In this document: positions 35,933 to 44,306 of the stretch, piece by piece
How the letters are laid out: every line of letters begins with the position of its first letter
Numbering within the stretch: position 1 is the stretch's first letter
Source: DATLWN01 sp964492895
GTDB taxonomy: Bacteria; Pseudomonadota; Zetaproteobacteria; Mariprofundales; Mariprofundaceae
NCBI GenBank assembly: GCA_964492895.1
Contig: CAZBLR010000003.1
Coordinates: 1-64,000 of the forward strand
DNA length: 64,000 nt
Direction of reading: 5' to 3'
Program-made: the position numbers and the translations under genes
Notes under the pieces: model-generated
What the model saw: only the letters and a program-made list of their open reading frames with translations
Database searches by the model: none
Told to the model about the DNA's origin: nothing

Positions 35933-36466
35933 ATGCCATACGTTCTGCTGTCCGTTTCGGGGCATGACCGTCCGGGGATTGTCCGCGACGTGGCCGAGGC
36001 CCTGCTGCACCTGGATGCCAATATCGAGGATTCGTCGATGGCGGCATTGCGGGGCAGGTTCACGATGATGCTGATCGTGCGCCTGCCGGAGCAGGCCGGC
36101 CTCGGCGGCCTCAAGGGCGCCCTGGCCGAGCTGGAACAGCGCACCGGTCTGACCATCCAGTCGCAGCCGGTCAGCGATGAGGAGGCCGGCGCGGAATCCG
36201 CCGACCCGGACTGCGTCGTGACCGTGCACGGCGCCGATCGCATGGGCATCGTGCATGCCGTGACCGAGGTGGTGGCCGCCAGCGGCGGCTCGGTGGTCGA
36301 CCTGTCGACGCGCATGCACGGAAGCGGGGAGCAGGCGGTGTACATGATGGCGCTGGAGGTGCATACGGGAGGGCGGTGCCAGGCCTTGCGCGACGCCCTC
36401 GGGCCCGTGGCGTCCCGGCTGGGCGTGGACATCGCCGTGCACGACATCGACGAAGCGGTGCTCTGA
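35933..36466 (+). CDS. Double-ACT-domain protein (GcvR-like)
   Basis: A 177-residue protein consisting of two ACT domains: SVSGHDRPGIVRDVAEAL near residue 8 and VHGADRMGIVHAVTEVV near 98. This is the architecture of the glycine cleavage system repressor GcvR. The start at 35933 has a GGGGGAGGAG site. No gcv gene is in the window, so the regulatory target is not shown. Confidence 0.82.
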   Translation: MPYVLLSVSGHDRPGIVRDVAEALLHLDANIEDSSMAALRGRFTMMLIVRLPEQAGLGGLKGALAELEQRTGLTIQSQPVSDEEAGAESADPDCVVTVHGADRMGIVHAVTEVVAASGGSVVDLSTRMHGSGEQAVYMMALEVHTGGRCQALRDALGPVASRLGVDIAVHDIDEAVL

Positions 36467-36469
36467 CGT

Positions 36470-36967
36470 TTGCCATCCCCCGTGCTGACCCTGCCCGATC
36501 CGCGCTTGCGGGTGCGGTCGGAGCCGGTGACCCGCTTTGATCAGCAAACCGCCGACATGCTCGCCGAGCTGGAACGGGCCATGCGCGCCGGACCGGGCGG
36601 CGTCGGCATCGCCGCGCCGCAGATCGGCTGGCCGATGCGGGCGGTCATCGTCGACTGCCGGCTGGCCCGGCGACCGTGCCGCAACCACGGGCTGCTTCAT
36701 CTGATCAATCCCGAGATCGAGCCCGGCGGGCGGCAGGTGCTCGGCCGGGAAGGCTGCCTGTCGGTGCCGGACTGGGTCGGCATGGTGCCGCGGGCCACCG
36801 AGATCCGTGTACGCTATCAGGACGGATCGGGGCAGTGGCAGCAGCTGGAGACCACGGGCTTCGAGGCCCGGGTCATCCAGCACGAGGCCGATCACCTGGA
36901 CGGCATCCTGTTCATCGACCGGGTGGTGTCGGTGCACGATCTGATCCGCCGGCCGCCTGCGGCGTGA
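36470..36967 (+). CDS. def: Peptide deformylase
   Basis: Metalloenzyme removing the N-formyl group from nascent proteins. The 165-residue protein has all three family motifs: GVGIAAPQIG near residue 43, EGCLSVP near 88, and HEADHLDG near 132, which supply the metal ligands Cys, His, His and the catalytic Glu. The start is a TTG 3 nt after the ACT gene. It is not next to fmt, so it may be a second deformylase; this cannot be checked here. Confidence 0.93.
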   Translation: MPSPVLTLPDPRLRVRSEPVTRFDQQTADMLAELERAMRAGPGGVGIAAPQIGWPMRAVIVDCRLARRPCRNHGLLHLINPEIEPGGRQVLGREGCLSVPDWVGMVPRATEIRVRYQDGSGQWQQLETTGFEARVIQHEADHLDGILFIDRVVSVHDLIRRPPAA

Positions 36968-36976
36968 TGCGCCGGC

Positions 36977-38083
36977 CTACTTCGGCTGCGGGGTCTTGTT
37001 GATCTTGTTGATGACCTGAATGGTGCCCGTCAGGGCGTGGCTCGCCTGGCGCAGCATGGCGGCCAGCAGCGGCGGATGGGCATCCAGCGCCTGGCGGAAG
37101 ATATCGATCGGCAGCGTCAGCACGATGCAATCCTCCATGGCCACGATCGAGGTCAGGAAGGTGTCGGAGCCGAGCACGGAGCCGGTGAGCAATGCCGCCT
37201 CGTTGGCGATCATCTGCCCGGGTTTCAGGGAATCGAACAGGTGGCTGTTGCCTTCCTTGTCGTCGGTCATGCGGCGGGCCTTGCCGGAGATCAGGAAGCC
37301 GACCTCCCGGATGGGTTTTCCCGCCTCGGTGATCAGCTGGAACATCTCGTAGCGGTTCGTTTTCGCCCGTTCCGCCAGGGTCCGCCGCAGTGTGGCGGGC
37401 ACCGTGGCCATGACCGGGGTGCCGCTGAGCATCAGCATGCGCTGGCGGATGCTGTGCTCGTTGCGCACCGACACCTCGATCTCCGGGTGATCGAGGAACA
37501 GGCGCGTGATCAGCTTCGGGCTGAAGCGGATCAGGGTGGAATCGCTGTTGGCCAGGATATCGGCATTGCGGGCCACGCCGTCGAGTATGGCGCCTTCGCC
37601 GACGGTCTGCCCCTTTTGCAGGATATCGACCAGTGTGGCCGGCTTGCCATCCTCGCCGGGCAGCCAGATCGACAGCTCTCCCTCCAGCAGCACGTAGACG
37701 TGTTCGTCACTACCGCCCTTGCGGATCAGATAGCTTCCCTCGCTGACTTTTATCTCTTTCGGACGTTCCCCGAACATCGGCCAGGACTTGCTGCCGGCAT
37801 AGGGGAGCAGGGGGCTGGTGGTCGCCGGGGGGTACGCCTCGTCGGAATTGCCGATCAGTTTCTGGAGCTGTTCGAGGGCTCGGGCGTCGTTCGTCCTGTC
37901 GAGCTGTTCGAAACGCTTGCGCAACTTGTCCAGCACCATCTTGGCCTTGATATCCTGGCCGAGCTGCAGCAGGAGCTCCGCATACCGCCGCGGATAGCGC
38001 GTGTCCTCCGGGTAGACCAGGGTCAGCTGCTGGTACATCGCCGCCTTGCGCGACAGGTTGTCCTGATCGGCGGGTTCAGCCAC
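36977..38083 (-). CDS. Protein with two cyclic-nucleotide-binding-type domains (paralog 1)
   Basis: A 368-residue protein starting from GTG at 38083, which overlaps the preceding gene by 8 nt. An N-terminal TPR-like helical segment (YPEDTRYPRRYAELLLQLG) precedes two cNMP-binding-type beta-barrels (about 110-215 and 235-350). In the first, VGEGAILDGVARNAD keeps the Glu and Arg of the phosphate-binding cassette; in the second the Arg is absent. No DNA-binding domain is present, so it is not a CRP-type regulator. The ligand is unknown. Last gene of a four-gene operon, convergent with def. Confidence 0.8.
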   Translation of the reverse strand: MAEPADQDNLSRKAAMYQQLTLVYPEDTRYPRRYAELLLQLGQDIKAKMVLDKLRKRFEQLDRTNDARALEQLQKLIGNSDEAYPPATTSPLLPYAGSKSWPMFGERPKEIKVSEGSYLIRKGGSDEHVYVLLEGELSIWLPGEDGKPATLVDILQKGQTVGEGAILDGVARNADILANSDSTLIRFSPKLITRLFLDHPEIEVSVRNEHSIRQRMLMLSGTPVMATVPATLRRTLAERAKTNRYEMFQLITEAGKPIREVGFLISGKARRMTDDKEGNSHLFDSLKPGQMIANEAALLTGSVLGSDTFLTSIVAMEDCIVLTLPIDIFRQALDAHPPLLAAMLRQASHALTGTIQVINKINKTPQPK

Positions 38084-39179
38084 GGGGCTTCCTGCTGACC
38101 TGACGCATGAAGCGCGCGCGTTGCTCCTCAGCATGCCGGAACAGGTCCTCCCTGAGCGGAGGATAGGCCTCGACCACGTTCTTGAAGGCCGCGTAGGGGA
38201 TATGGGCCATGGACACGTATTCCAGGGCCATCAGGTCGGCCGGACAGGAGGCCTTGAACAGGGCGGAGGTGTCGCCGATCAGCTCGCCGATGCGCAGCGA
38301 TTCGAGGATGGAGCGCTCCCCGGCGCCGTTTTTCATCACATAGGCCGCCTTGCCGCGCAGCAGCATGTCCACCTCCGTCAGCTCTTCGCCGGCGTGATGG
38401 ATCATGGTCCTGGACGGGTAATGCTTGATGCGGGCCTCACCGGCCAGGTGCTGGCGCATGTGCATGGGGATGTCCCGCAGCACCCCGTTGACCGAGATCA
38501 GCCCGGTCATATGGCGCAGTTCGGCCTTGATCTCGAGCCCCTGCTGCAGGTGGGGGTGGTTGAGGACGAATTCCAGGGTCTTCTTGCGCGGAAGCTCGAT
38601 GACGACGCTGTCCTTGTTGGCCACGACATCCGCGCCGCGCGGACCGGGATTCAGGAAGGCTCCTTCCCCGACGATGTCGCCTTCCTTGATCAGGTTCAGC
38701 AGGATGGCGCGACCGCGTTCGTCCTTCTTGAACACGGCTACCTCGCCCTTGATGACGATGAACATCGTGTCGCCGAATTCCCCTTCGCGGCAGATATGAC
38801 GCCCTTCGCGGACCTTGCGCTGATTGGCCAGCGTCCAGAGCCGGCCGAGATTTCCCTCGAGGATCTGCATCATCGGATCATTCACACCCTCTTCATCCGG
38901 GGCGATCACCTTGCCGATGATCGGGAACTCCCGCACCAGCTGGCGGGCCTTGTCGTCCTGATGCTGTTCGGTCAGCTGCTGATGCAGGCGGCGCAGGACC
39001 TCGGTGGCCGTCGTGGCCCGGCCGGCCTCGAGCAATAGCTCCGCATAGCGGCGCAGATACGAGGGGTTGTCGGGGTAGATCCGGACCAGATCCGCGTAGA
39101 CCTCCAGCTGCTCATTTTCGCTCTTGGCCTTCCGCTCCCTTCGGATCGGCAGGGGTGTGTCGTCGGTGTCGGTGTCCAT
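38076..39179 (-). CDS. Protein with two cyclic-nucleotide-binding-type domains (paralog 2)
   Basis: A 367-residue paralog of the next gene with the same plan: a TPR-like N-terminus (IYPDNPSYLRRYAELLLEAG), a first cNMP-type domain (about 105-215) with a well-kept cassette VGEGAFLNPGPRGAD, and a degenerate second domain (about 235-345). No output domain is attached. Its ATG overlaps the stop of the HD gene by 1 nt. A sensor or adaptor role in the operon is inference. Confidence 0.8.
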   Translation of the reverse strand: MDTDTDDTPLPIRRERKAKSENEQLEVYADLVRIYPDNPSYLRRYAELLLEAGRATTATEVLRRLHQQLTEQHQDDKARQLVREFPIIGKVIAPDEEGVNDPMMQILEGNLGRLWTLANQRKVREGRHICREGEFGDTMFIVIKGEVAVFKKDERGRAILLNLIKEGDIVGEGAFLNPGPRGADVVANKDSVVIELPRKKTLEFVLNHPHLQQGLEIKAELRHMTGLISVNGVLRDIPMHMRQHLAGEARIKHYPSRTMIHHAGEELTEVDMLLRGKAAYVMKNGAGERSILESLRIGELIGDTSALFKASCPADLMALEYVSMAHIPYAAFKNVVEAYPPLREDLFRHAEEQRARFMRQVSRKPRG

Positions 39180-40636
39180 CAGCCCTTGTTCCCTGCCTGC
39201 TTCAGCGATGCCAGTCCCGCCGCATACATGCAGCGTTGCACCATCAGGTTCGGCTGTTCGCGCAGGTCGACCTCCCGGGGATGGATCTTGTTGCCGTGCC
39301 GATCCAGCGTCAGCAGCACCCGCGGCCGCAGAGGCAGGCGGGTCTGGACCCGGATCACCTGGCCCACGTCGCCCGAATTGAGCTGGACATAGGTGCCGAC
39401 GGGATACAGGGACACGGATTCGATCAGCACCTTCAGGATCGCCGGGTCGAACTGGTTCTTGTACCGGTTCACCAGCTCCCGGATCGCATCACGCGGAAGC
39501 AGGCGTTCCCGGTAGGAGCGGAAATGCACCAGGGCCTCGAACATCGACAACAGCCCGGTGATCCTGGCGCTGAGTGCGATGTCGGTACCGGACAGGCCGT
39601 GTGGGCCGCTGCCGTCGAAACGCTCCTGGGCCTGCTCGGCGGCCTGCAGCAGTATCGGGTCCGTCACGCCGCAGTCCCTGAGGTATTCGAGACTCTTCGC
39701 GGGCGTCTTGCGGATCAGGGCGCGTTCGACGTCGTTCAGGGTGCTTTCCTTCAGCCGGGTGTCGACGAGGATCAGGGCCATGCCGATGTTGTGCAGCATC
39801 GATGCGGCCACATGGCGCGTCATCTCCTGCGGCTCCATGTGCATCTGCATGCAGACCTTGATGCCGTAGAGCATCATCATGACGGCCTTTTCCAGCAGGT
39901 CGCCGCAGGTGATGTGGCGGTCGCGGAATTCATCGATATGGTTGGAGATCTCCAGCTCGAGGGCGTTCAGACGCTCGGCATCCTCGTAGACGGCATCGGT
40001 GAACTTCCCAAGATGCATCAGCAGCGGCGATAGGTCCGACGGGTGGTTGTGCCCGGCTTCCTCGTAGATGCGCAGCAGCAGCGCCACACAGGTGGACAGC
40101 CATGCGGCCTGGGCGGTGGCGCTGATCGTTTCCGTCAGGTCCGGGTTCTTGTGCGTCGGCTGGTCGGCAGACTCGTCCGCCAGGGGCGAGCCGGATCCGA
40201 ATGCATCCGCATCGTCCGCATCGGCGGGTGCTTGCGGGGATTCTTCCTGCATCATGGCTTGGGGTGGTTGCTGTACCGGCTCTTCCGCCAGCGTTGGCGG
40301 CGCAGGCGTTGCCGGTCCGGCAACACCGGCCCGTTCCTGATGCGTGCGCAGCATGTCGATATACGTCGACGCGTCGCGGGACGAGGTTGCGGACGATTCG
40401 TCAGCCACCTGCTGCATGGCCGTGCGGGCGAGATCGGAAATCTCGTCGTCCAGCGGCGAGCCAGGCATGGATGATTCTGGTGCGCCATCATCGTTCGACA
40501 GCAGCGGCGTTTCCTGCGGGGCAGCGGGCTGCAGCTGATCCTCGGCGGGCGCTGTGCCGGGGGCGTCTTCGGATTTTTCGGCGGCCGCCTTGAGCTTGGC
40601 CCGATGGGCACGCAGCATGTCGATGTAGGTGCTCAT
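39179..40636 (-). CDS. Degenerate HD-GYP-like protein with duplicated N-terminus
   Basis: A 485-residue soluble protein. The first 170 residues are low-complexity and contain a duplication: STYIDMLRAH (2-11) recurs as STYIDMLRTH (90-99), and GSPLDDE (59-65) recurs as GSPLADE (149-155). The rest (about 170-460) aligns with HD-GYP proteins, but the HD dyad is His282-Asn283 (LHNIG), the HHE triad reads QAQE, and the GYP motif reads SGPHGL. Phosphodiesterase activity is therefore unlikely; a c-di-GMP-binding or scaffold role is possible. Coupled to the ATPase gene by a 4-nt overlap. Confidence 0.75.
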   Translation of the reverse strand: MSTYIDMLRAHRAKLKAAAEKSEDAPGTAPAEDQLQPAAPQETPLLSNDDGAPESSMPGSPLDDEISDLARTAMQQVADESSATSSRDASTYIDMLRTHQERAGVAGPATPAPPTLAEEPVQQPPQAMMQEESPQAPADADDADAFGSGSPLADESADQPTHKNPDLTETISATAQAAWLSTCVALLLRIYEEAGHNHPSDLSPLLMHLGKFTDAVYEDAERLNALELEISNHIDEFRDRHITCGDLLEKAVMMMLYGIKVCMQMHMEPQEMTRHVAASMLHNIGMALILVDTRLKESTLNDVERALIRKTPAKSLEYLRDCGVTDPILLQAAEQAQERFDGSGPHGLSGTDIALSARITGLLSMFEALVHFRSYRERLLPRDAIRELVNRYKNQFDPAILKVLIESVSLYPVGTYVQLNSGDVGQVIRVQTRLPLRPRVLLTLDRHGNKIHPREVDLREQPNLMVQRCMYAAGLASLKQAGNKG

Positions 40637-41436
40637 ACCAGAGCATACCTCTGCGCCGCGTCCGAGACTAGGGCGCTATCGATGCGGTTGACCTGCTTGC
40701 GCATGCCCATGACCAGGCAGCTGTCCATCAGGTGGTTGATGCGCCGCGGCACGCCTTCCGTCAGGCGATGGATGTTTTCGACGGCCTGGCGGGTCAGAAA
40801 CGGGCTGTTGTAACCGGCCATGCGCAGGCGATGCAGGATGTAGTGCGTGGTCCCCTCCAGATCGAAGGGGCGCAGGTGCAGGGCCAGGGCGATGCGCTGG
40901 CGCAGCGGCGGCAGTTCGGCGACCATGGTCGACAGTTCCGGCTGGCCGACAAAGATCAGGGTGATCAAAAAACGCCCGTCCAGCTGGAAATTCAGCAACA
41001 GGCGCAGCTCCTCGAAGGTTTCGAGGTCGGGGATGCTCTGGGCCTCGTCGATGCAGATCAGGGTGTGGCGATTCTGCTCGGCATTGACGGCCAGCAGATC
41101 CTGGATGCGATGCAGCAGGACGCGGGTTTCCTTCGATGTCTCGTGGATCCCGAGTTGGCGTGCGACCTCGGCCAGCATTTCCCCCGGCTCCAGCCTGGGG
41201 TAGGCGATCAGGGCGATGTCGTATTCGCTCGCCGGCAGGGAAAGCAGCGCCCGCTGCAGCAACGTGGACTTGCCGCAGCCGATCTCGCCGGTCAGCAGGA
41301 TCACACCCTTGCGCCGCTGGATGCCGTCCATCAGATCCTCGTATGCGGTCTGGTGCTGGGGGGACTCGAAAAAGTACCGGTCTCCGGTCGAGTTATCGAA
41401 CGGGAAATCCTTCAGATGCCAGTATTCCAGGTACAT
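40633..41436 (-). CDS. ExeA/GspA-like AAA ATPase
   Basis: A 267-residue AAA ATPase with Walker A GEIGCGKST near residue 50, Walker B TLICIDEAQS near 127 and the FVGQPEL sensor region near 165. The FPF and FFESPQH motifs at the N-terminus are typical of ExeA-like ATPases, which occur in secretion and in EPS/exosortase clusters. The peptidoglycan-binding and membrane parts of true ExeA are missing. First gene of the minus-strand operon; divergent from the polysaccharide-export operon. Confidence 0.85.
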   Translation of the reverse strand: MYLEYWHLKDFPFDNSTGDRYFFESPQHQTAYEDLMDGIQRRKGVILLTGEIGCGKSTLLQRALLSLPASEYDIALIAYPRLEPGEMLAEVARQLGIHETSKETRVLLHRIQDLLAVNAEQNRHTLICIDEAQSIPDLETFEELRLLLNFQLDGRFLITLIFVGQPELSTMVAELPPLRQRIALALHLRPFDLEGTTHYILHRLRMAGYNSPFLTRQAVENIHRLTEGVPRRINHLMDSCLVMGMRKQVNRIDSALVSDAAQRYALV

Positions 41437-41735
41437 GGGACTACGCCGGCCTGGATCCGGCGGCGTCGGACCGCCGTACCGGCGATGGATCGGGCCATGT
41501 TACTGATTTCCCGGCAAAACCGGCGTCGGCCCGAATGCGAAAGGCATGGGGCAACGCGGCTTTCCGGGTGATCCGACGGCACGAATCCATCATGGCTAAA
41601 AACTATGCGGGAAGGATATAACAGAAGTCAAGTGAAGAAGTACAGAAAGAAGTGGTTGTATAATATTGAAAAGTATGAAAAATTCAACGCAAGACTTCCA
41701 TTGACTGATTCGTCGGTTTGGTGTTGACTGTCACC
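41437..41735. promoter_or_regulatory. Divergent intergenic region between the sensory and export operons
   Basis: The right half is clearly AT-rich, unlike its surroundings. It contains a consensus -10 TATAAT at 41659-41664 (preceded by TTG) for the plus strand, though no convincing -35 is seen at 17 nt. The left half is GC-rich with CGGCGG/CCGCCG-type hairpins close to the ATPase start. No gene is supported here. Promoters for both operons must lie in this stretch. Confidence 0.5.
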
Positions 41736-44306
41736 ATGACGGGAATGGGATCATCAGGTACGCGTTGGGCGGTGATGGCGGCTACCCTGGTGCTGCTGTC
41801 GGCCTGTCATACCGTCGTTCCCGAACCGACCTTCCGCCTAGCCGGCACTGCCCAGGCCCGTGCCGGGTATTCCATGCACCAGATCGGTCCCCAGCGCGTC
41901 GAATCCTCGCGTGCGGTCCGTTTTGCGGATCTGGACCAGGACGGCAAGCTGGACCTGCTGATCGGGGGGCGGGGAGACAATGAAGGCGTCCGCATCGAGG
42001 CCGGAGACGGGAAGGGCCGGTGGGCATCCCAGATCGGGCCGCGCAGCGGCATCAAGCCCCGCTTCATCTGTGTCGGCGATGTGAACCGCGACGGCCATCC
42101 GGACATCCTGATCGGCGGCGATGGCGACCAGAAGGGCCTGCAGATCTGGACCCGCGATGCCAAGGACCATCACTGGCGGCAACTCGCCTCCCCCGTGGAT
42201 ACCGGCATCTTCTACGACGCCAAGCTGGCCGACGTCAACGAGGACGGCTGGCCGGACATCGTGGCCGTGCGAAAGGATGCGCCGCCGGCCGGCGGCATCT
42301 ACGTCTGGCTCAACGACGGCCACGGCGGCTGGTTCGCGTCGGTCGGTCCCATGGTCAGCGGGCAGTTCACCGGCGTGGCCGTGGCCGACGTCAACCACGA
42401 TGGCCATGTCGACATCGTGGCTTCCCGCCGCGGCGGCATGGGCGCGGTCAAGACGGACGGCGTCTGGCGTGAAGTGGGCGGCGTACAGATCTGGCAGGGA
42501 GACGGCACCGGCCGCTGGGCCCCGGTGAACCTGCCCGGCGACGGCGATGCCGAATCGGTCACGGTGGGCGATATCGATGGCGACGGTCGCCTGGATATCG
42601 TGGCCGGCATGTACCAGCAGGGCATCGAGGCCTGGTTCGGCACCGCATCCGGCTGGGCCAGGCATGCCATCACCCGCAAGCATACATGGACATCGGTACG
42701 GATCGGCGACCTGGACGGCGACGGCCGGCGCGAGGTCGTGGCCACCTCGGCCGACGGCAAGGGAATCGGCATCTGGAACTGGGGGAACGGACGTTTCGTC
42801 GCCAGGCAGGGGCTGGTTCCCGATTTCGGCGATTACCTGGGCATGGATCTCGGCGACGTGTTCGGCAATGGCCATCTCGATATCGCGGCGGTGCGCGCCG
42901 ACGGGGCCGTCGAGGTATGGTCCGGCCTGCAGGCGGCCGCCCAGCCCCTGGTCGGCATCGCGGGCAGTCCGGTCGGCCAGCCCGTGTCCGTATTCTTTGC
43001 CTCCGGCTCGGCGGAACTCGGCGCCGACGCCACCGGGCAGCTGCAGTCGTGGTATGACGCCCTGCCCAAGACGGGCGCGCCGTTGCTGTTCCGCCTCGAG
43101 GGACGGGCCGACGTGCGGCCTGTCCATTCCGATCTGTTTCCGAACAATATGGCGCTTTCCCGGGCCCGCGCCGAGGCGGCGGCGGCCTGGCTGAAGCACA
43201 GGGGCGTGGGTCCGGATCAGATCCGCATCGTGGCCGCCGGCGACGAGCATCCGTTGCCGGCGGGAACGAACCCGGCCGCGCTCGAGCAGAATCGCCGGGT
43301 CAGGATCTCCGTCTTCGACCAGAGCCATGTGCGCATGCTGGACAAGGAGCCGGGGCTGTCCAAGCGCGACCTGTTCCATGTCAGCGAGAACGACGTGTTC
43401 AAGACCATCGACGGCATTCCCGAATACCGGGTCGGGCCGGGCGACGAGCTGTCCTTCACGTTCTGGCTCGGGGGCAAGAGCGACGTGCACAAGGTCATCG
43501 TGCAGGTGGACGGCACGGTGTCCCTCCCGTATCAGGAGGCGCTGAAGGTCAGCGGCCTGACCTCGACCGAGATCAAGCAGAAGATCACGCATCTGTTGTC
43601 CAAATACGAGAAGCATCCGCGCGTGGACGTCATGGTGCTCAAGCCCCACAGCAAGAGCGTCAGCATCTTCGGCGAGGTACAGAGCCTGCTGCGCCAGCCG
43701 ACCGGGCCGGGCACCTATTATCTCAACGGCAAGGAATCGCTGGTGGAGTTCCTGTCGCGGGCGGGCGGTCCGACCAAGGACGCCGACCTGACGAAGGTGC
43801 AGATCCTGCGCGGCGGGCAGACGGTCATGCTCGATCTCGACCGGGCGATCCGCCAGGGCGACTGGAGCGAAAACGCCATCCTGAACAACGGTGACACGAT
43901 CTTCATCCCGTCCCTGGCCCAGTCCAAGCGGCGCGTGTACGTGCTGGGCGACGTCAAGAAGCCCGGCATCGTCGAGTTCTCCGGCGACATCAATTTCCTG
44001 GATGCGATCTCCAAGAGCGGCGGCTTCGGGGATACCGCCTACCTGAAGGACATCCGCATCATCCGTGCCGGCCGCGACCATCCCGAGATCCTGCCGGTGG
44101 CGTTCAACCGCTTCATGACCATGGGTGACCTGACCCAGAACGTGGCGCTGCAGGACAAGGACGTGATCATCGTGCCGCGCAGCCCCGTCGGCAACTGGAA
44201 CCACTACATCCAGCAGATCAGCCCGACACTGGACCTGCTGCTCAAGCCGCTGTCCGTGTCCCAGGAATGGCTGACGGTGCGCGCGCTGCAGAAGCAGCTT
44301 CCCTGA
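41736..44306 (+). CDS. FG-GAP propeller, OmpA-like and Wza-type polysaccharide export fusion lipoprotein
   Basis: From the ATG at 41736 (a TTG at 41718 is also open) the product has 856 residues. Numbers here count from 41718. A lipoprotein signal ends in LLSAC (Cys30). Seven FG-GAP/VCBS blades (about 65-405) carry DLDQDG, DVNRDG, DVNEDG, DVNHDG, DIDGDG, DLDGDG and the weaker DVFGNG, mostly canonical calcium loops. An OmpA-like domain follows (about 420-535; VSVFFASGSAEL, NNMALSRARAEA, LEQNRRVRISV). Then comes a Wza-type Poly_export domain (YRVGPGDELSF near 570) with SLBB repeats (about 645-820). Known Wza proteins lack the first two parts. Inferred role: surface export channel anchored to peptidoglycan. 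Confidence 0.9.
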   Translation: MTGMGSSGTRWAVMAATLVLLSACHTVVPEPTFRLAGTAQARAGYSMHQIGPQRVESSRAVRFADLDQDGKLDLLIGGRGDNEGVRIEAGDGKGRWASQIGPRSGIKPRFICVGDVNRDGHPDILIGGDGDQKGLQIWTRDAKDHHWRQLASPVDTGIFYDAKLADVNEDGWPDIVAVRKDAPPAGGIYVWLNDGHGGWFASVGPMVSGQFTGVAVADVNHDGHVDIVASRRGGMGAVKTDGVWREVGGVQIWQGDGTGRWAPVNLPGDGDAESVTVGDIDGDGRLDIVAGMYQQGIEAWFGTASGWARHAITRKHTWTSVRIGDLDGDGRREVVATSADGKGIGIWNWGNGRFVARQGLVPDFGDYLGMDLGDVFGNGHLDIAAVRADGAVEVWSGLQAAAQPLVGIAGSPVGQPVSVFFASGSAELGADATGQLQSWYDALPKTGAPLLFRLEGRADVRPVHSDLFPNNMALSRARAEAAAAWLKHRGVGPDQIRIVAAGDEHPLPAGTNPAALEQNRRVRISVFDQSHVRMLDKEPGLSKRDLFHVSENDVFKTIDGIPEYRVGPGDELSFTFWLGGKSDVHKVIVQVDGTVSLPYQEALKVSGLTSTEIKQKITHLLSKYEKHPRVDVMVLKPHSKSVSIFGEVQSLLRQPTGPGTYYLNGKESLVEFLSRAGGPTKDADLTKVQILRGGQTVMLDLDRAIRQGDWSENAILNNGDTIFIPSLAQSKRRVYVLGDVKKPGIVEFSGDINFLDAISKSGGFGDTAYLKDIRIIRAGRDHPEILPVAFNRFMTMGDLTQNVALQDKDVIIVPRSPVGNWNHYIQQISPTLDLLLKPLSVSQEWLTVRALQKQLP

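Noticed and set aside
41437..41717. Possible small gene in the AT-rich divergent region
   Set aside because: No ORF with a ribosome-binding site and sensible composition; read as promoter region.
41838..44204. 788-residue open frame opposite the export fusion gene
   Set aside because: The plus strand encodes three recognisable domains with a lipoprotein signal; the antisense product has no features.
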